From contig NC_080717.1 in assembly GCF_019097595.1 (NCBI RefSeq), positions 18,383,336-18,447,335 of the forward strand: a DNA stretch of 64,000 nucleotides, in the 5' to 3' direction. Positions within the stretch are counted from its first letter, which is position 1; every line of letters starts with the position of its first letter. The DNA is from Hemibagrus wyckioides. Taxonomy: Eukaryota > Chordata > Actinopteri > Siluriformes > Bagridae. The notes under the pieces were generated by a model. That model was not told the origin of the DNA. It was given only the letters and a program-made list of their open reading frames with translations, and did no database searches. The translations under genes and the position numbers were made by a program. This document shows positions 61,701 through 64,000 of this stretch, piece by piece.

Positions 61701-62033
61701 AATTCCCTATAAGATAACCACAGAAAATGAAAGCTTGCCACAATTCACTGTAGTGTAAAAGACACAACGGCACTGCGCAACACCATTCAAAAAGCCATTC
61801 AAAGATTGGGCAAAGATAAAACATATTAAACGAGTGGCCCAAAGTGACTATGAGTAAAATTGATAAGCATATTTACAAGAGAGCCTTTTCAGTTGACATA
61901 TCATTCTCTCATTTTAATAATTGATGAGAATAGAGCGGCTCTGTGAATATTTTATGTGGAGAAATCCATATTGTTCTTCATTTTCATCTTAATATAGGTG
62001 ACGTCATAGCGAGCCGGAGTGAGAAACAGACAC

Positions 62034-62072
<39 letters not shown>

Positions 62073-62443
62073 CAAGCGGTCTGATTTGTCTGCGGTATTT
62101 CTAATATTAAGCCTCTATTTTGTCATTTTTTTCAAAACGCAGTTAATGTAAATGTATTTACATTACATTATTATTATTATTACATTACATATTCTGCCTT
62201 AGAAGTGGCAAGATCAATAAATACTAATTTGAAACAAAACACACCTTTATGCCGAAGCTAGCTGGCTAATCTAATATGTTGGGATATACAAGCACAATAT
62301 TTAGGTCACATAGAAATGTCTATGATAATCTAACGAAGCAATGTTAATTGTTTTAGAAGTAATATATTGCAAAACTAATATATAATGTGTAAAAATCGGA
62401 GATATAATTACATATTTGCAATATGTTATCTGCAATTTCCACA

Positions 62444-62483
<40 letters not shown>

Positions 62484-63015
62484 TTTGTTGTTGTTGTGCT
62501 TCACGGCCTAATATAATGCACATCACATATTTTTTGTTATTTATTATTTATAATTTCTTAATGATTTTTCTTAAAGAGTATAAATGCTTATTTAATGCTT
62601 GTTTAATGTTTAACTGGTCGCATCTCCCACCGTTCCTGCCTATGCAAAATATCTGCACATAATATTCCAATATATAAAATAATAATAAAAAATAAAACTA
62701 TAATATATATAATATATAAATGATCACATTTAAATACGTTACAGCACATTAGCTATCGAAGTAAAATTAGTTATGCCTTTGAGAGGTTATAAGCACTCAA
62801 CCATTATATATTTTTTCATGGATTTTTTTTAATTTAGAAGACAAACACGTAGCCTTCCTAAATACTTGAAATGGAAATAATTTTTTAAAATAATGTTTTT
62901 AAAGCAAGATCATTTTTATACTGTAATTTGAATCAAAAGCCTTATGTTAGACTTAGCTGAGTATGGCTGAATATATGATAATGCAGAATTTATATATATA
63001 TATATAAATTATATA

Positions 63016-63090
<75 letters not shown>

Positions 63091-63206
63091 GATAATAAAA
63101 TAAATTATGAAATATATAATTTTATCAACGAACTGCTATATAAGTATTACTAAAATACGACCAAAAAATATTCTAATAATATCGAATTTCTTTAGTCTTT
63201 ATTTCT

Positions 63207-63259
<53 letters not shown>

Positions 63260-63928
63260 GGTGATTGTAGTGGTGGTGTACTAATTATAATTATCAATAG
63301 TTATAAATAACTAGTTATAAATATCGACGAAATAGGCAGAATTACATGATACTATAATTGTATTATAATATAATTCTCCCTTGATATTATCTCACATGAC
63401 AGACTTTTTTTTAATTTTTTTTATTTGTACTTTTAAAACACCCTTACCAGTTAGTCTGTCCTTTGCGAACCTCCTACTGCTCTCCATCCATGGGAAGGTG
63501 AAGGTGGACGGGCTGCCCATGGTGGGCACGGTGGGCACTGTGGGCAAGCCGGCCGCGATACCCGGCGGATGTGCAGAGGGAGGCGGGTGAGGTGCAGCGG
63601 GCATGGGCCTGTGAGCTGGTACACGTATCACGCCCCCTGCGTTTCCAGAACTGACATTCACGTTCATGTTCATGCTTACGTTCATGTTCATGTTTACATT
63701 GTATGAGCCTGCCAGGCCGGGTGCCATGGAGCATGCCGGGCTGTACACGCCGCCGTACCCGTTGGTGTACACGTTGGGCGCGAGCTGGTAGTCCGCGTCT
63801 CCCGCGCGACTCGGCACCATGCAGCTGCTCGGCTGCTCCGTGTTGTTGAGGATCTGGTCGATGCCGAAGCTGATGGGTTCGTGCTGCTGGTGCGTTTGGT
63901 TCACCTCTTCGATGCCCGTGTGCTCCAT
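52534..63928 (-). CDS. tlx3: T-cell leukemia homeobox 3 (3 exons, 311 aa)
   Basis: Joined minus-strand exons 63928-63448, 57268-57031 and 52750-52534 encode 311 residues (human TLX3 is 291). Order: N-terminal [12 protein letters not shown] with an eh1-like repressor motif (FGIDQIL, 21-27), then an Asn/Met/Val dipeptide-repeat segment, VIRVPAHRP and the Pbx-contact hexapeptide-like FPWM (145-148). Next come [19 protein letters not shown] and the homeodomain (about 184-243). The homeodomain has Thr at position 47 ([12 protein letters not shown]), the hallmark of the Tlx/Hox11 class. The C-terminal tail holds [21 protein letters not shown]. Tlx3 is a nuclear transcription factor that sets glutamatergic over GABAergic fate in dorsal spinal cord and specifies cranial sensory and brainstem neurons. 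The [10 protein letters not shown] and PW tail matches TLX3 rather than TLX1 or TLX2. The N-terminus looks like the teleost tlx3a paralogue as I recall it, but this is not certain. Confidence 0.96.
53597..53629. repeat. (CA)n microsatellite
   Basis: About 16 CA units, followed by short (TA)n and (GT)n tracts to 53690. Confidence 0.95.
54990..55125. repeat. interspersed fish repeat fragment
   Basis: The text from ATTCAAGATTTTGTTTGTCA through AGTGAAATGAAAACCTGACA to CAAATAACAAAAAATAATAA resembles a short repeat often seen in fish genomes. Class unknown. Confidence 0.5.
56922..57016. repeat. (GAAT)n/(GGAT)n tetranucleotide array at the tlx3 exon 2 donor
   Basis: About 23 tetranucleotide units, switching from GAAT to GGAT and back. 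On the tlx3 strand the array begins about 15 nt after the exon 2 donor. Confidence 0.97.
57031..57268 (-). CDS. tlx3: tlx3 exon 2 (homeodomain)
   Basis: 238 nt, residues 161-239 plus two bases. It carries [18 protein letters not shown], then nearly all of the homeodomain with [11 protein letters not shown] at its end. The sequence is strongly CpG-rich against an AT-rich background. CAG acceptor, GTGTGT donor. Confidence 0.97.
58201..58233. repeat. (TC)n microsatellite
   Basis: About 16 TC units in tlx3 intron 1, followed by TTTC and TG units. Confidence 0.95.
58363..58442. repeat. (GATA)n microsatellite
   Basis: About 20 perfect GATA units in tlx3 intron 1. Confidence 0.98.
58666..58720. 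repeat. (TA)n microsatellite
   Basis: About 27 TA units in tlx3 intron 1. Confidence 0.97.
61999..62006. promoter_or_regulatory. consensus CRE palindrome in tlx3 intron 1
   Basis: TGACGTCA, the full CREB/ATF site, sits at the edge of a CNE-like block and 30 bp before a (CA)n tract. One perfect 8-mer can arise by chance in 64 kb, so function is unproven. Confidence 0.4.
62037..62070. repeat. (CA)n microsatellite
   Basis: About 17 CA units in tlx3 intron 1. Confidence 0.96.
62445..62483. repeat. (ATT)n microsatellite
   Basis: About 13 ATT units in tlx3 intron 1. Confidence 0.96.
62990..63088. repeat. (TA)n array, slightly interrupted
   Basis: About 98 bp of TA units with interruptions at 63007-63020. 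Confidence 0.97.
63209..63259. repeat. (ATT)n microsatellite
   Basis: About 17 ATT units, 190 bp from the tlx3 exon 1 donor. Confidence 0.96.
63448..63928 (-). CDS. tlx3: tlx3 exon 1 (initiator)
   Basis: 481 nt from ATG at 63928-63926, residues 1-160 plus one base. It contains [12 protein letters not shown], the Asn-Met/Asn-Val repeat, [21 protein letters not shown], and [16 protein letters not shown] before the donor GTAAGG. GC-rich with frequent CpG. Confidence 0.95.
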
Positions 63929-64000
63929 CTTCGCGGTTTCGGTCTGTCTGGACAGAAAAGCCTCGACGACGATCGAGCGTCGCGGTTTGTATGTATTCCT
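63929..64000 (-). promoter_or_regulatory. tlx3: tlx3 5' UTR (partial)
   Basis: CpG-dense sequence just upstream of the tlx3 start codon, with ATG context CGAAGATGGAG. The promoter lies beyond the window. Confidence 0.6.

Larger units (their letters stand above)
57269..63447 (-). other. tlx3: tlx3 intron 1
   Basis: 6.2 kb. Microsatellite-rich at both ends, with CNE-like unique sequence at about 57700-58130, 59250-59480, 59580-59860, 60060-60500 and 61680-62030. No gene; the short open frames are by-products. Confidence 0.75.

Noticed and set aside
62301..63310. Asn-, Tyr- or Ile-rich frames in tlx3 intron 1
   Set aside because: Translations of (ATT)n and (TA)n microsatellites with no homology or splice context.
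63474..63734. Alternative minus-strand frame over tlx3 exon 1
   Set aside because: Out-of-frame shadow of the tlx3 coding exon. The tlx3 frame has the family motifs.

Overview
The window is vertebrate nuclear DNA, most likely from a teleost fish. The evidence is intron-rich genes with GT/AG junctions, long AT/CA/CT microsatellites, a tRNA-derived SINE, and remnants of several fish-type Tc1/mariner families. The repeat mix would suit an otophysan such as a catfish, but that is a guess from repeat flavour, not a demonstrated identification.

Three protein-coding genes could be assembled exon by exon. All are on the minus strand and all are developmental or nuclear genes. From right to left (their transcription order) they are tlx3 (63928 to 52534, 3 exons, 311 aa), npm1 (47277 to 24589, 11 exons, 295 aa) and an FGF8/17/18/24-subfamily gene best called fgf24 (11599 to 5039, 5 exons, 208 aa). 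The tlx3-npm1-FGF order and shared orientation match the human TLX3-NPM1-FGF18 block on 5q35. All splice phases close, and no frameshift or premature stop interrupts any of the three reading frames.

Layout. 1-5038: Tc1-like relic at the edge, then 3' flank and probable 3' UTR of fgf24. 5039-11599: fgf24 coding exons and introns, with a CpG-rich 5' region to about 12300. About 12300-24588: a 12 kb spacer holding microsatellites, two Tc1-like relics and several CNE-like stretches. 24589-47277: npm1, whose introns carry most of the transposon debris (a DIRS-type retroelement relic, an RTE-like LINE tail, two oppositely oriented Tc1-like copies around exon 7, a SINE and a Tc1 stub beside exon 2). 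47278-52533: npm1 promoter, an interspersed repeat and the tlx3 3' UTR. 52534-63928: tlx3, with the long first intron rich in CNE-like blocks. 63929-64000: tlx3 5' UTR.

The three genes do not form one pathway. Tlx3 is a neuronal-fate homeodomain factor, Npm1 a nucleolar histone/ribosome chaperone, and Fgf24 a secreted signal. They are probably kept together by shared or interleaved regulatory elements. I found no new biological system. The items most worth checking are unstable repeats serving as, or touching, splice-site context in all three genes, the inverted transposon pair around npm1 exon 7, the DIRS relic, and the CNE-like blocks.
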